Source of the DNA: Nitrosomonas sp.
Lineage (GTDB): Bacteria; Pseudomonadota; Gammaproteobacteria; Burkholderiales; Nitrosomonadaceae
Direction of reading: 5' to 3'
NCBI GenBank assembly: GCA_016710135.1
Contig: JADJLM010000002.1
Location: forward strand, 597,157-661,156
DNA: 64,000 nt
Both the position numbers and the translations under genes were made by a program. Positions 37,855-47,586 of this stretch are shown in pieces. Below the pieces are notes generated by a model. It saw only the letters and a list, made by a program, of their open reading frames with translations, was not told where the DNA came from and made no database searches. The number at the start of each line of letters is the position of its first letter. The first letter of the stretch is position 1.

Positions 37855-38340
37855 ATGGCTGAAAGACTCTATTTTAGAGAATTTATAGATTGTTTGGTTT
37901 CTGTAACAGTGGTGATGTTGCTTTTTTCTCCCACTTTATCTTACGCATCCAATCAAACAGATAAAGAAAATATTCTTGGATTATGGTTAACAAAGAAAAA
38001 AGATGTTGTAGTACAAATCCAATACTGTGAAGGGAAGACTTTATGTGGGTATGTGACTTGGATCAGCCCCGAAGAGAGGAGTGAAAAGAATGCTACGTTA
38101 TGTGGAAAAAAGGTATTGTGGGATGCGCGTTTAGCCGATGATCAACCTATAAGGTGGGTTAATGGCATTTTATATAAAGCAGATGAAGATAAATACTACA
38201 GTGCTAACTTGCAATTAATTGACGTCAACACATTAGCACTCCGCGCATATGTTGGGGTACCTCTATTGGGAAAAACCAAAAAACTCACCCGTACTTCAGA
38301 GAAAACGCATCCTCCATGTATTATTCTCAATAAGTCATAA
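37855..38340 (+). CDS. DUF2147 secreted protein
   Basis: 161 residues. Signal peptide (about 12-32), then a compact beta-rich DUF2147 domain: ILGLWLTKKKDVVVQIQYCE and GILYKADEDKYYSANLQLID. Two cysteine pairs may form disulphides. Family function unknown; members are periplasmic. Followed by a strong hairpin terminator. Confidence 0.8.
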   Translation: MAERLYFREFIDCLVSVTVVMLLFSPTLSYASNQTDKENILGLWLTKKKDVVVQIQYCEGKTLCGYVTWISPEERSEKNATLCGKKVLWDARLADDQPIRWVNGILYKADEDKYYSANLQLIDVNTLALRAYVGVPLLGKTKKLTRTSEKTHPPCIILNKS

Positions 38341-38359
38341 AATCGATAATAAATCAACG

Positions 38360-38387
38360 CTATTCTGTTCTTGAAAAAACAGAATAG
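38360..38387. terminator. bidirectional terminator after the DUF2147 gene
   Basis: CTATTCTGTT (38360-38369), 8-base loop, AACAGAATAG (38378-38387): a perfect 10-bp stem 20 bases after the DUF2147 stop and 22 bases before the end of the convergent regulator gene. Confidence 0.7.
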
Positions 38388-38408
38388 GCCTATGTATACA
38401 TAAAGAAA

Positions 38409-38693
38409 TTACCGCATTTTGATAGATTTTTTCAAATTTTTATATAACTCTGGGTGTTGTGTTTTCAGTATCGCAGCAATGAGTAAGTCGTCTCTTCTAA
38501 TTTTGAGTAAATCAATACGATCAATATGTACAAGTCTTACAAGTTCTCTGACAGCCTTCGGCATTTCTCTGCCACTTTCATAGCGAGAGCCACCACTCTG
38601 TGTAACGCCAACTTTACTCCAGAATTCTTGTTGATTCATATTTAGTTTTTGTCTTACTTCTCTTGGGTTTGGAATTTTTTTAAATAGTTTCAT
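38409..38693 (-). CDS. XRE-type helix-turn-helix regulator
   Basis: About 94 residues from ATG 38693 (GAGAG upstream). REVRQKLNMNQQEFWSKVGV with QSGGSRYESGREMP is an HTH_3-like DNA-binding helix pair in which the first recognition element reads QQEFWSKVGVTQSGGSRYE. A basic C-terminal tail follows. Regulates unknown genes; the 188 bases before it (to the hydrolase gene end) may contain its own operator. Confidence 0.75.
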   Translation of the reverse strand: MKLFKKIPNPREVRQKLNMNQQEFWSKVGVTQSGGSRYESGREMPKAVRELVRLVHIDRIDLLKIRRDDLLIAAILKTQHPELYKNLKKSIKMR

Positions 38694-38881
38694 AATGTTT
38701 TCTCTCAATTGTCATCAAAGCGATTAGACTTAGAAATAATTTTTTTGTTCGAATTTCAGATAGATCACAAAAAATACTAACTCAGAGCAATATTCATTAA
38801 GAATTAGTTTGATTTTTATCGGAGTATCTATATGGAATTTAAGTTTTATTTAAAAGGGATTTATGCTTTATTTCATTAAAT

Positions 38882-39792
38882 CTATTTTGTATTTTTATGC
38901 AATTGAATTTGTTTTAGTAAAAACTCTTTAACGTGTGAGATTTGTTCCTCGTTGACTAATAAAGGCGCATGCCCCACATTTGATATTTTAATGATACTTG
39001 CCTTTGGACCACGAATTTTCATTTCTTCAGCAATTTGAGGAAGTAGAACATCCGATTTTTCACCATGTAATACCAAAGTAGGAATGGTTAGTTGATCCCA
39101 GAATGGCCATAAATCAATGTCATGCTCAATACTTTCATGAAAATTGATAGCGATACGGGGATCGTAACGAAATCCATACACACCTTCTGAGTACTTGCAG
39201 GCACTATATAATGTTAGATGGCGCCACTGATTTTTAGATAGTTTCCCAAATGGCGCTGAAATAACTCGTATATAGTTTTCTAGCTGATCGATATCAGTGA
39301 ATTTTGGATCTTCACCAACATAATGTTTAAAGCGAAGGATAGCATCAATGGGGATTCGAGGCCCTATATCGCTTATTATAATCGATCTTATTGGAATTGG
39401 TAAATCTTGACTCGCAAGTATCATACCAATGAGTCCCCCATTGATATACCTACCCAGTTTAGATGAATAGATTGCTTATACTGAGCCAGGATATGGGTAA
39501 GTAAGATTTTTATATCAGATAGGTAAATCGCTGGTTGATGGTATCCTTCTGCATTTGTAAGCCAATCACTTTGTCCGCGGCCGACTATGTCAACGCAGAT
39601 AACCCTAAACCGTTCTTGTAAAGCTTTTGCAAGATAATCAAAATCCCGACTATTTCGAGTGAGCCCATGGGCGCAGATAACGATCTGCGTATTTTCTGGA
39701 CTTCCCCAGTCAGTAAAAGCAATATAACGCACTGTCTGAGCATTATTATTTTTCTCGGAAACCGTATTAACAGGGATTCGATTAAAGCGCAT
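38882..39792 (-). pseudogene. alpha/beta hydrolase, frameshifted at the nucleophile region
   Basis: Two frames. 39792-39421 holds the N-terminal half (IVICAHGLTRNSRDFDYLA, VDIVGRGQSDW) up to the nucleophile elbow WVGISMG; 39424-38882 holds the cap and C-terminal half (Asp/His in LHGEKSDVL and NVGHAPLL). One missing base in the run of C at 39435-39439 breaks WVGISMGGLIGMILAS; the repaired protein has 303 residues and GISMGG as GxSxG. Lies beside the polysaccharide genes, where exosortase-type clusters often carry hydrolases. Confidence 0.85.
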
Positions 39793-39829
39793 AGCTAAAT
39801 CTTGGGTAAGTTCTAGAAATAACTTCTCA

Positions 39830-41188
39830 TTAGGGCGGAATTACTTTACTAATGACGTAGCGAAATTTCCCAGATTTCTCTAAAGGAATCTCGCTAACTT
39901 CTTCAATGTTAATAGTAAGATCGCTTCCTAATCTTGTTTGGAATTCATGGGTGATTAACTTTTTGGTTGTCAGATCTAACGTGGATTTACTCACAATTAA
40001 TATACGCGTTAAATCGAGGCTTTCTTGTATTATCTTGAATGCGTTGATTCCAGGTATTTTTCTTAATATATAAATTAGAGCAAGCCCATGCATCACTGTG
40101 CCATCTTGAGCAACGACGAAATCAGTGCTTCGCCCCTGAATTTCTTTTAATAGCGGAAGACCTCTCCCACAGCTACATAATTGGTTGCCGAGTTTCCCAA
40201 TATCGCCAGTTCGATATCGTATAAATGGAAAGTCGTGACTTGCAAGATGTGTAATAACGATTTCACCAGATTCGCCACAAGGTAAAGGTGTCCCTTGGTT
40301 GTCTAGGATTTCAACGATAATATCCTCAGCAGTGATATGCATACCCCCCGCTGGGCATTCATGGGCAATAAATCCAGCATCTCGACCCCCATAGCCATTC
40401 GCAACAGGACAATTGAAAGTTTTACTGATTTGCTGGCGTTGTTCATCATATAACCGTTCGGAGGTTACAAATGCAACTTTTAGTCCAAGATTATTCATTA
40501 CTGTACCTGTTTTCTCAGCATAACGCGCAATAAACGATAGGGCTGAAGGATAGCCAAAGAGCATTTTGGGCCGAAATAAGCGGATTTCATCAAGGAAAAT
40601 TTGTAATTTCTGATCTGACATTTCAAAAGCAGGTAGTAACTTGCTTCTAAACAATGAATCGCGTATAGCGCGGATATTATCCTGAGTCCCTAATTCGATT
40701 GGAGATCCCCATATTACTATTTCAGGATCACCGATATCGACATTCCACCATCGTGTGGCTCGCCATTTTGCCGCAACATCATGACTTACACGTTCCTTGC
40801 CTAGATAAAAAATTAACGGTTCTCCACTAGATCCACCTGTGTTTGATCGGGTAAGTGACTGGGCATTAATCGATTTTAATGATTCGATATTGGCGCTAAT
40901 AGCTGCTTTATTTAAAAGTGGAAGCTTTGATAATGCTGAAAGCGACTCAAACTGTTCAGGTTCGATGGCTAAGTCATTCATTATTTTGTTATAGTAAGGA
41001 ACATTTGCTTTTGCGTAAATGAGAAGTTGTTTTAGTTTTGAGAGCTGAAGTTGTTCTATTTGGCTTTTATTCCACCATTGTGTGGTTTCAAGTTCTTTCC
41101 TGATTGAGACCGTGTGATGACGTTTAAGAAATTCGTGGATAGGGAAGCAAAAGTTCGCAATCAACCAAGTATATAAGGATTTATTAAT
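39830..41188 (-). CDS. CapK/PaaK-like AMP-forming ligase of polysaccharide cluster
   Basis: About 452 residues. Adenylate-forming enzyme of the phenylacetate-CoA-ligase/CapK type: SNTGGSSGEPLIFYLG (P-loop), NGYGGRDAGFIAHEC, and RYRTGDIGKLGNQLC with a cysteine pair. Next to glycosyltransferases, so it likely activates an acyl group for polymer decoration. Start: the frame is open upstream of TTG 41164 to an ATT at 41188, preceded by AGGGGG at seven bases; the added residues (INKSLYTWLIANFCFP) look conserved. ATT start codons are rare, so an altered ATG is also possible. Confidence 0.8.
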   Translation of the reverse strand: MNKSLYTWLIANFCFPIHEFLKRHHTVSIRKELETTQWWNKSQIEQLQLSKLKQLLIYAKANVPYYNKIMNDLAIEPEQFESLSALSKLPLLNKAAISANIESLKSINAQSLTRSNTGGSSGEPLIFYLGKERVSHDVAAKWRATRWWNVDIGDPEIVIWGSPIELGTQDNIRAIRDSLFRSKLLPAFEMSDQKLQIFLDEIRLFRPKMLFGYPSALSFIARYAEKTGTVMNNLGLKVAFVTSERLYDEQRQQISKTFNCPVANGYGGRDAGFIAHECPAGGMHITAEDIIVEILDNQGTPLPCGESGEIVITHLASHDFPFIRYRTGDIGKLGNQLCSCGRGLPLLKEIQGRSTDFVVAQDGTVMHGLALIYILRKIPGINAFKIIQESLDLTRILIVSKSTLDLTTKKLITHEFQTRLGSDLTINIEEVSEIPLEKSGKFRYVISKVIPP

Positions 41189-41206
41189 AGGATTGCCCCC
41201 TATAAT

Positions 41207-42322
41207 TTACGATTTGGTTATTAACTTAGAGCCGATGAGCATACGCTCATATATTTCCATTAATTGGGTTCGTACATGTTTCCATGAGTAGTGTTGTACC
41301 ATTTCATATCCAGCTTCTACCATTTTTCTGGTTTTTTCTGGGTTGGTGAGAATGAACTGAATGGCTGCTGCTATTTCTGCCGGGCTTTTGGGTGGAACAA
41401 GTAATGCAGTTTCATCATGTTTAACTAAGAATGGAATGCCACCAACATTGGTGCTCACTACCGGTACTTTGCAAGCTAGCGCTTCTAATATCGAGATCGG
41501 CATATTATCAACTAAGCTTGTGTTGATCATAATATCAGCCTGACGATACAAATCATTGATAGTTGAATTATCCACTCGCCCTAGGAAAGTTACAGAATCA
41601 ACTAAATCAAGATTATTTGCAAGCTGTTCTAACATGGCTTTTTCAGGGCCTGAACCTGCGATAGATAGCTTTGCATTCGGAAAGTTTTTTTTAACGATGG
41701 AAAATGCGCGAATAGCCGTTGCATTGTCATAAATCGATTCCAGGTTGCGCGTTAAGATGATATGAGGCCTATTCTCAATTTTAGGTAGATTCCATTCGTG
41801 AGTTTGTGCGGCGAAACGATCAAGATCGATGATATTAGGAACAATCGTTACCTCAAAGCCTTGTTTATTGAAAATGTGCTTAAGAAATGCAGATGGAACG
41901 ATAATGGCATTCGTTCTTTTTAAGCTGGGTCTGACCCAGAATATTGATTTATTGAAAAAGGCTTCAGCTTCTCCCCCTCGATAATTGATGACTACAGGTT
42001 TATTTTTTAGGTAGCCGATCCAGATGGCAGGTGCAGAAAATAAATGCCAGGACCAACCTGAATTGGCCATTACATGAAAAATCTGAACAGAATGAGATGC
42101 CTGCCATAGCTTATACAAGTAAGGAATTAGCCGAAAGAATGCACGAATTCCTTTAAATTTTCCAATCCATTGCGGGTAATAGGGTGCATTGACCTGAATT
42201 AAGGTCACTTGGATACCTTCGCTCGTTAGCAAATGAGCTAATTGCTTTGTTTGGTTTGCCATTCCTCCTGATGGGGGAGGCAATGGACCAACCAGTCCGA
42301 TATGCATTTTATCGTTACTCAA
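41207..42322 (-). CDS. glycosyltransferase family 4
   Basis: 371 residues, GT-B fold. GLVGPLPPPSGGMANQTKQL is the N-terminal loop; IVPNIIDLDRF and the C-terminal EALACKVPVVSTNVGGIP (EX7E-like) bind the sugar nucleotide. Overlaps the next upstream glycosyltransferase by eight bases, so co-transcribed. Sugar and acceptor unknown. Confidence 0.88.
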   Translation of the reverse strand: MSNDKMHIGLVGPLPPPSGGMANQTKQLAHLLTSEGIQVTLIQVNAPYYPQWIGKFKGIRAFFRLIPYLYKLWQASHSVQIFHVMANSGWSWHLFSAPAIWIGYLKNKPVVINYRGGEAEAFFNKSIFWVRPSLKRTNAIIVPSAFLKHIFNKQGFEVTIVPNIIDLDRFAAQTHEWNLPKIENRPHIILTRNLESIYDNATAIRAFSIVKKNFPNAKLSIAGSGPEKAMLEQLANNLDLVDSVTFLGRVDNSTINDLYRQADIMINTSLVDNMPISILEALACKVPVVSTNVGGIPFLVKHDETALLVPPKSPAEIAAAIQFILTNPEKTRKMVEAGYEMVQHYSWKHVRTQLMEIYERMLIGSKLITKS

Positions 42323-43538
42323 CTGTTTTACCTTGCTCGATTAGCAGCTGGTTATAAACGGGATTATAACGTGCAACACTATTCTCCCAGTTCCTTTCAT
42401 TCTCTACATAAGCACGTCCAGCTCGGATTAGGCTTTTCCAAAGATCAGGTGTGTTAAATAGGTAAATAATTTTTTTGGCGAGCGCGTCTGGGTCGCCCGA
42501 TTTAAATAAAAGACCGGTTTCTCCATCACGAATTAATTCGCGGTGCCCCCCTACATCGGAAGCAATAAATAATTTACCTTGTGCCATTGCTTCGAGTGGT
42601 TTAAGTGGGGTGACTAAATCAGTTAACCTCATTGATAAGCGAGTGTAAACTAGTACTTCAATTAAATCATAATATTTTTCGACTTGCTCATGCGGTACTC
42701 GGCCTGTAAAAATAACTTTATCTTGTATTCCAAGTGTTTGGGACAGTTGTTTTAAGAAATTTTCTTGAGGGCCGCCACCGACCAACAATAAATGGAGATC
42801 GGGGTATAGGGGCAATAAGCTTGGTAATGACCGTAATAAGATCTCTAGGCCTTCGTAAGCATAAAAGGAACCGATGAATCCGATCACGCGCTTATTTTGA
42901 AGACCTAACCGTAGTTTTAGTGAATGATCAGTCGGATGATCGAGTGAAAATTGTGTAAGATCGACTGCATTGGGAATCGTTGTGACTTTATGCTCATCAA
43001 TTCCTCGTTTTACAATATCGTTGCGTAACCCTTCACATATCGTGGTAATGGCGTTAGCACGCTTTAGCGCATAGGTTTCTAGGCCGCGTGTTAAACGATA
43101 ACGTAAGCCCCAGGCATTACTCGTGCCATGATCGACAGCTGCATCTTCCCAGAATGCTCTAACCTCGTAAACAACTGGAATACCCTTTCTTTTACCTACG
43201 TATAAGGTGGGTATCGCATTTAATACCGGAGAATGAGCATGCAATATATCTGGTTTGACGATATCTACCACTTCATTTAATCGTTGAGTAAGGCTTGTCA
43301 TTACTGCAATCTGATTAATGATAGGCAACGTGTTGATAAATCGATTATTAACTGGTGTTCGATAAAAATGGAAATTATCGATTAATTCTTCAAGGGAATT
43401 CGTCAAGCCTTGCTTGATGCTGGTTAAATGAAAAGTTTCCCATCCCAGCGCCCGTTGAGCCTTTAGAATAGAGCGTGTTCGGAAAGTATATCCACTGTGT
43501 AATGGAATTGAATGATCAAGTATATGCAGGATACGCAT
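42315..43538 (-). CDS. exosortase-A-system-associated glycosyltransferase (TIGR04063 type)
   Basis: About 407 residues from ATG 43538. The N-terminus ILHILDHSIPLHSGYTFRTR with ALGWETFHLTS is the mark of the exosortase-A-associated GT4 group; VYEVRAFWEDAAVDHG and the C-terminal EAMAQGKLFIASDVGGHREL follow. In genomes with this family, PEP-CTERM proteins and an exopolysaccharide cluster occur together. Exosortase itself is not in the window. First gene of a minus-strand run down to about 38882. Confidence 0.88.
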   Translation of the reverse strand: MRILHILDHSIPLHSGYTFRTRSILKAQRALGWETFHLTSIKQGLTNSLEELIDNFHFYRTPVNNRFINTLPIINQIAVMTSLTQRLNEVVDIVKPDILHAHSPVLNAIPTLYVGKRKGIPVVYEVRAFWEDAAVDHGTSNAWGLRYRLTRGLETYALKRANAITTICEGLRNDIVKRGIDEHKVTTIPNAVDLTQFSLDHPTDHSLKLRLGLQNKRVIGFIGSFYAYEGLEILLRSLPSLLPLYPDLHLLLVGGGPQENFLKQLSQTLGIQDKVIFTGRVPHEQVEKYYDLIEVLVYTRLSMRLTDLVTPLKPLEAMAQGKLFIASDVGGHRELIRDGETGLLFKSGDPDALAKKIIYLFNTPDLWKSLIRAGRAYVENERNWENSVARYNPVYNQLLIEQGKTVE

Positions 43539-43719
43539 TGTGTTTAGATAGCTAAATAAGCCAATCAAATAAGATTATTTCCTATCATAACTGTTTATTT
43601 TGCATAATTGAGATAAAAATAGCAGTGGTTTTTATGCAATTAATGCAATATTAATTTAGGCTGATTGATAAACTTGTAAGGTTTCCGATCGGTAAGTAAT
43701 TGTAAATGATAGCGGTTTA

Positions 43720-44580
43720 TTAACCTACTGCGTTATTTTCATCTTTCTGCACGGCCTTTAATATATGGCTGACATACTCATGGATGCTATGGTCAGAAAA
43801 GTGGTCTATCCGGAATTTACGAATTCCGCGTAGAAATCCATGCCATCGATCCAATCGTTTGGAAGTATAATCAAGTGTTCGCAAAAAACCATTACGATTC
43901 AGGTACATTTCAATACCGGTATGGCGGTAACCAAGCCATACTGGGGGAACTCTTGTAACAATATCATTGTTATTGACCCAGCGATAATGTTTCAACTTAA
44001 CGAAGTTGATATACTGCTTATTACCTACGCGAGGGCTGCCAAATGTATAGAGTTCTGCCGGGTTAGCGCACTTGTTTGAAACATGGCATCGATAGGCACA
44101 AACTGTTGCCATAGCAGCACCTAATGAATGCCCAGTAAACCATAACGTTTTACCTAAATCGATTAGATGTTTCTCCATTATCGGCCAGAGATCATCAGCT
44201 TCTTGCTTAAAGCCACGGTGAACACGTCCAGTTGTTTCTGCTAATACCGTCCCTAAGTTAGCATCTGCATGGATATCATTCCACTCATTGGGCTCTGTTC
44301 CTCGGCAAACGATTACGGCATCGTGATCATTTTCGAAGTAAAAACCTTGCGCGCCATCATAATCAAAAAAAATACTGACTGGAAAACCGATCAAATTGAC
44401 AGCGCGTTCCGCTTCATTAGAATCGTTATAAGCAATCATCGATAATTCAGCGAATAATAATGATTTGCGCAGTAGCGATAGATTTGAGACGGGCTCGTTG
44501 ACTCGTGAATGAAGAATTAAAGGTAATTCGTTAGGATCTTGTATTGTTTGAACTACTAGGTTATTTATGTTTTCTGACAT
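43720..44580 (-). CDS. class 3 lipase family protein
   Basis: 286 residues. Nucleophile elbow TGHSLGAAMA with S152; Asp and His are expected later (NNDIVTRVP, and H in the ending HSIHEYVSHI). No signal peptide. Fungal-type class 3 fold. Substrate lipid unknown. Divergent from the DUF1499-penicillin acylase genes, which start 48 bases away. Confidence 0.85.
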   Translation of the reverse strand: MSENINNLVVQTIQDPNELPLILHSRVNEPVSNLSLLRKSLLFAELSMIAYNDSNEAERAVNLIGFPVSIFFDYDGAQGFYFENDHDAVIVCRGTEPNEWNDIHADANLGTVLAETTGRVHRGFKQEADDLWPIMEKHLIDLGKTLWFTGHSLGAAMATVCAYRCHVSNKCANPAELYTFGSPRVGNKQYINFVKLKHYRWVNNNDIVTRVPPVWLGYRHTGIEMYLNRNGFLRTLDYTSKRLDRWHGFLRGIRKFRIDHFSDHSIHEYVSHILKAVQKDENNAVG

Positions 44581-44628
44581 AACGTTTCTTGGCGGTATTT
44601 ATAATTTTAACTGATAGGATTTTCCGAA

Positions 44629-45120
44629 ATGATAGCGTTAAAGTGGCTGTTGGTTTTGATATTAATGCTAATTATTCTAGTAATTTTAGCAGGTCAACTT
44701 GGGTTGTTTAAGGGAGTGGCTCCTAATGATCTTGGGGTTGTCGGAAATAGGTTGAAATTACCTGCTGATACGCCTAATAGCGTGTCGAGCCAAGCAGACC
44801 TCTATCCTAATCACCTACAGCACGATTATGCGCAAATAGCGCCATTACCACTGGTTGGTGATGGCAAGTCTACTCTGGGCAAAATTAAAGGTATTATTGA
44901 ACTGATGCCTGGCGCTCAAATAATTACTGATCAAGAAAACTATCTTTATGTGCAATTTACAACGCGTGTGATGAAGTTTGTCGATGATGCGGAGTTCTGG
45001 TTTGATTCTCAGTTAAATATCGTGCAAGTACGATCTGCTTCTCGCATAGGTAAGAGTGATCTTGGTGTCAATCGACAACGTATTGAGTGGATTCGTAAAC
45101 AGTTGGAGGAAATCTCTTGA
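44629..45120 (+). CDS. DUF1499 family protein
   Basis: 163 residues. An N-terminal membrane helix (5-24), a linker, and a DUF1499 domain with GKIKGIIELMPGAQIITDQ, YLYVQFTTRVMKFVDDAEFW and SASRIGKSDLGVNRQRIEW. Role unknown. Ends 14 bases before the penicillin-acylase-type gene, so likely in an operon with it. Confidence 0.82.
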   Translation: MIALKWLLVLILMLIILVILAGQLGLFKGVAPNDLGVVGNRLKLPADTPNSVSSQADLYPNHLQHDYAQIAPLPLVGDGKSTLGKIKGIIELMPGAQIITDQENYLYVQFTTRVMKFVDDAEFWFDSQLNIVQVRSASRIGKSDLGVNRQRIEWIRKQLEEIS

Positions 45121-45134
45121 ATGAGAGATAACTG

Positions 45135-47522
45135 ATGACTCATTCTATTGTAAATAAAAGTAAGCTTTTTCTTGGCCTGGCTTTTTTCCTACTTGGATTA
45201 GGGGGTATCTTTTGGCTTGTGTTGAGGGCTAGCTTACCGCAATATTCAGGTTCTGCTAAGCTTGCAGGCTTAGCTCAAACAGTTAGAGTTGATCGTGACG
45301 CGCTGGGTACAGCAACGATTCAGGCGATGAATCGAACTGATTTGACCCGGGGGCTAGGATATATTCATGCTCAAGAGCGGTTTTTTGAAATGGATCTGAT
45401 GCGTCGAAGTGCCGCCGGTGAGTTAGCAGAATTATTTGGTAAGATTGCTTTGCCAAAGGATAAGCAAATACGAAAACACCGTATGAGAGCCCGAGCCAAG
45501 CATATGTTTGATAACTTGCCAGAGGATCAGCGCAGCTTAATTGAAGCATATCGCAACGGGATTAATGCTGGACTGGCTGCATTACCTATTCATCCGTTTC
45601 CTTATCTATTAGTACGAGAACGCCCTGTTCCTTGGCAGAATGAAGATACTTTGTTAGTTATATTGGCGATGTATTTTACACTTCAAGAACCAAGTCTTTA
45701 CCGAGAGTTACAGCTATCGACGCTGCATGCAGCGTTACCTGCTGCGGTTTATCAATTTTTAACGGCATCTGGTGGAGATTGGGACGCACCTCTCATCGGG
45801 ATACCTTTTAAATGGCCACAATTACCAAGTCAAGATGAGTTTGATTTTCGAGCATATACATATTTGCCCTCAATGAATCATGATCAGGTAGAACTGCTTG
45901 ATGAATCACCTGGCAGTAATAGTTTTGCTGTATCGGGTGATTTAACCAATGGTGCTGCACTGATAGCTAATGATATGCATCTTTCCCTACGAGTACCTAA
46001 TATATGGTTCAGAACGCGCTTAATTTATCCTCATCCCAATAAAGTAGGAACCAATGTAGCGGTTAATGGTGTTACTTTACCAGGTGTGCCAGCAACCGTG
46101 GTCGGGTCAAATGGTAAAATTGCCTGGAGTTTTACAAATAGCTATATCGATATCGCGGATTGGATCCGTGTCGTTCGCCATCCCGAGCATTCAACTTTGT
46201 ATCTTTATGATGGGGATTGGAAATCACTGGAAATCCATCAAGAAATTTTGCGTGTTCGTGATGCTGATGATGTGCTTCTTGAAGTTAAAGAGACCCAATG
46301 GGGACCCATTCTAGGATATGATCATGATGGCACTCCACTCGCACTGAATTGGGTTGCTCATCATCATATCGCTGCTGATCTTAAGCTGATGCAATTGGAG
46401 TGGGCAGAAACTGTTCATCAAGCATTAGATATTGCACAACAGAGTGGAATACCTGCTCAAAACTTTATTGTGGGTGACCATAAGGGAAATATTGGCTGGA
46501 CGATTGCTGGACGCATACCAGCGAGGTCTGGTGACTATGATTCCAATTTACCTTCAGATTGGTCGAATCATGAAACGAGATGGCTAGGATGGTTATCTTC
46601 AGAACATTATCCTTTGATTAGTGATCCAACGCATATGCGATTATGGAGCGCTAATGCCAGAATGGTTGATGGCACTGCATTAGCACAGCTTGGAGATGGT
46701 GGATATGAATTAGGTGCGCGTTCAAAACAAATTCGTGATAATTTACTTGCCAAAGTGAAATTTACTGCACTAGATTTATTTGAGGTGCAATTAGATCATC
46801 GCGCATTATTTTTAACTCGCTGGCAGAAGCTTCTTCATGAAGTGATAGATCGTGCACCGTTTGAATCATGGAAGCAGAAATTAGAAAATGGGCTGTTTGA
46901 CTGGAATGGCCTTGCAGTACCAAGCTCAGTTTCCTATTGGATAGTCCGTACTTTCAGGCAGCAGGTGATTGATAGCATTTATCGTAATTTTATTGCGGTA
47001 GTAACGCATCAGTATCCAAATTTCTCACCTCCTCGACTTCCTCAAATTGAACATGCGATATGGACATTGATCGAACAGCGTCCGCTTCATTTTCTGCCTC
47101 CTGGAAATACAGATTGGGAAGATTTTTTACAAAAATGCGCAAAAAAAGTAGTTCTACAGATGGGAGCACAATCGAGTGATGGAAACGCTTGGAGTTGGGG
47201 AAAGCAGAATACAGCGCAAATACAACATCCTTTAAGTAGCGTATTGCCAAATTTTGTCTCTTATTGGCTAGATATGCCTAAAGATCAACTTTCAGGAGAC
47301 AACTATATGCCCCACATTCAATCACCTAGCTTTGGTGCTTCTGAGCGATTTGTGGTGGCGCCTGGCAGCGAGGAACAAGGTTATTTTTCTATGCCCGGTG
47401 GACAGAGTGGTCACCCACTTTCACCCTATTATGGAAGTGGGCATCAGGATTGGGTAATCGGCAAACCAACTCCATTTCTTCCTGGATTACCCGAGCAAAC
47501 ATTGTGGTTAGCGCCAAATTGA
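45135..47522 (+). CDS. penicillin acylase family (Ntn) hydrolase
   Basis: 795 residues. A membrane anchor or signal (about 12-32), the alpha segment, then the self-cleavage site ESPGSNSFAVSG: cleavage before S261 frees the N-terminal nucleophile serine. NGKIAWSFTNSYIDIADW and GNIGWTIAGRIPARSG are beta-chain signatures. Members cleave amides such as N-acyl homoserine lactones or acyl amino acids, so quorum quenching is possible but unproven. Periplasmic. Confidence 0.9.
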   Translation: MTHSIVNKSKLFLGLAFFLLGLGGIFWLVLRASLPQYSGSAKLAGLAQTVRVDRDALGTATIQAMNRTDLTRGLGYIHAQERFFEMDLMRRSAAGELAELFGKIALPKDKQIRKHRMRARAKHMFDNLPEDQRSLIEAYRNGINAGLAALPIHPFPYLLVRERPVPWQNEDTLLVILAMYFTLQEPSLYRELQLSTLHAALPAAVYQFLTASGGDWDAPLIGIPFKWPQLPSQDEFDFRAYTYLPSMNHDQVELLDESPGSNSFAVSGDLTNGAALIANDMHLSLRVPNIWFRTRLIYPHPNKVGTNVAVNGVTLPGVPATVVGSNGKIAWSFTNSYIDIADWIRVVRHPEHSTLYLYDGDWKSLEIHQEILRVRDADDVLLEVKETQWGPILGYDHDGTPLALNWVAHHHIAADLKLMQLEWAETVHQALDIAQQSGIPAQNFIVGDHKGNIGWTIAGRIPARSGDYDSNLPSDWSNHETRWLGWLSSEHYPLISDPTHMRLWSANARMVDGTALAQLGDGGYELGARSKQIRDNLLAKVKFTALDLFEVQLDHRALFLTRWQKLLHEVIDRAPFESWKQKLENGLFDWNGLAVPSSVSYWIVRTFRQQVIDSIYRNFIAVVTHQYPNFSPPRLPQIEHAIWTLIEQRPLHFLPPGNTDWEDFLQKCAKKVVLQMGAQSSDGNAWSWGKQNTAQIQHPLSSVLPNFVSYWLDMPKDQLSGDNYMPHIQSPSFGASERFVVAPGSEEQGYFSMPGGQSGHPLSPYYGSGHQDWVIGKPTPFLPGLPEQTLWLAPN

Positions 47523-47586
47523 GTTTTAAGATGTTCTATCGTTAGGTTATTTTGAAAGATTAACAAAAAAATGAGAGGGTATTTTC

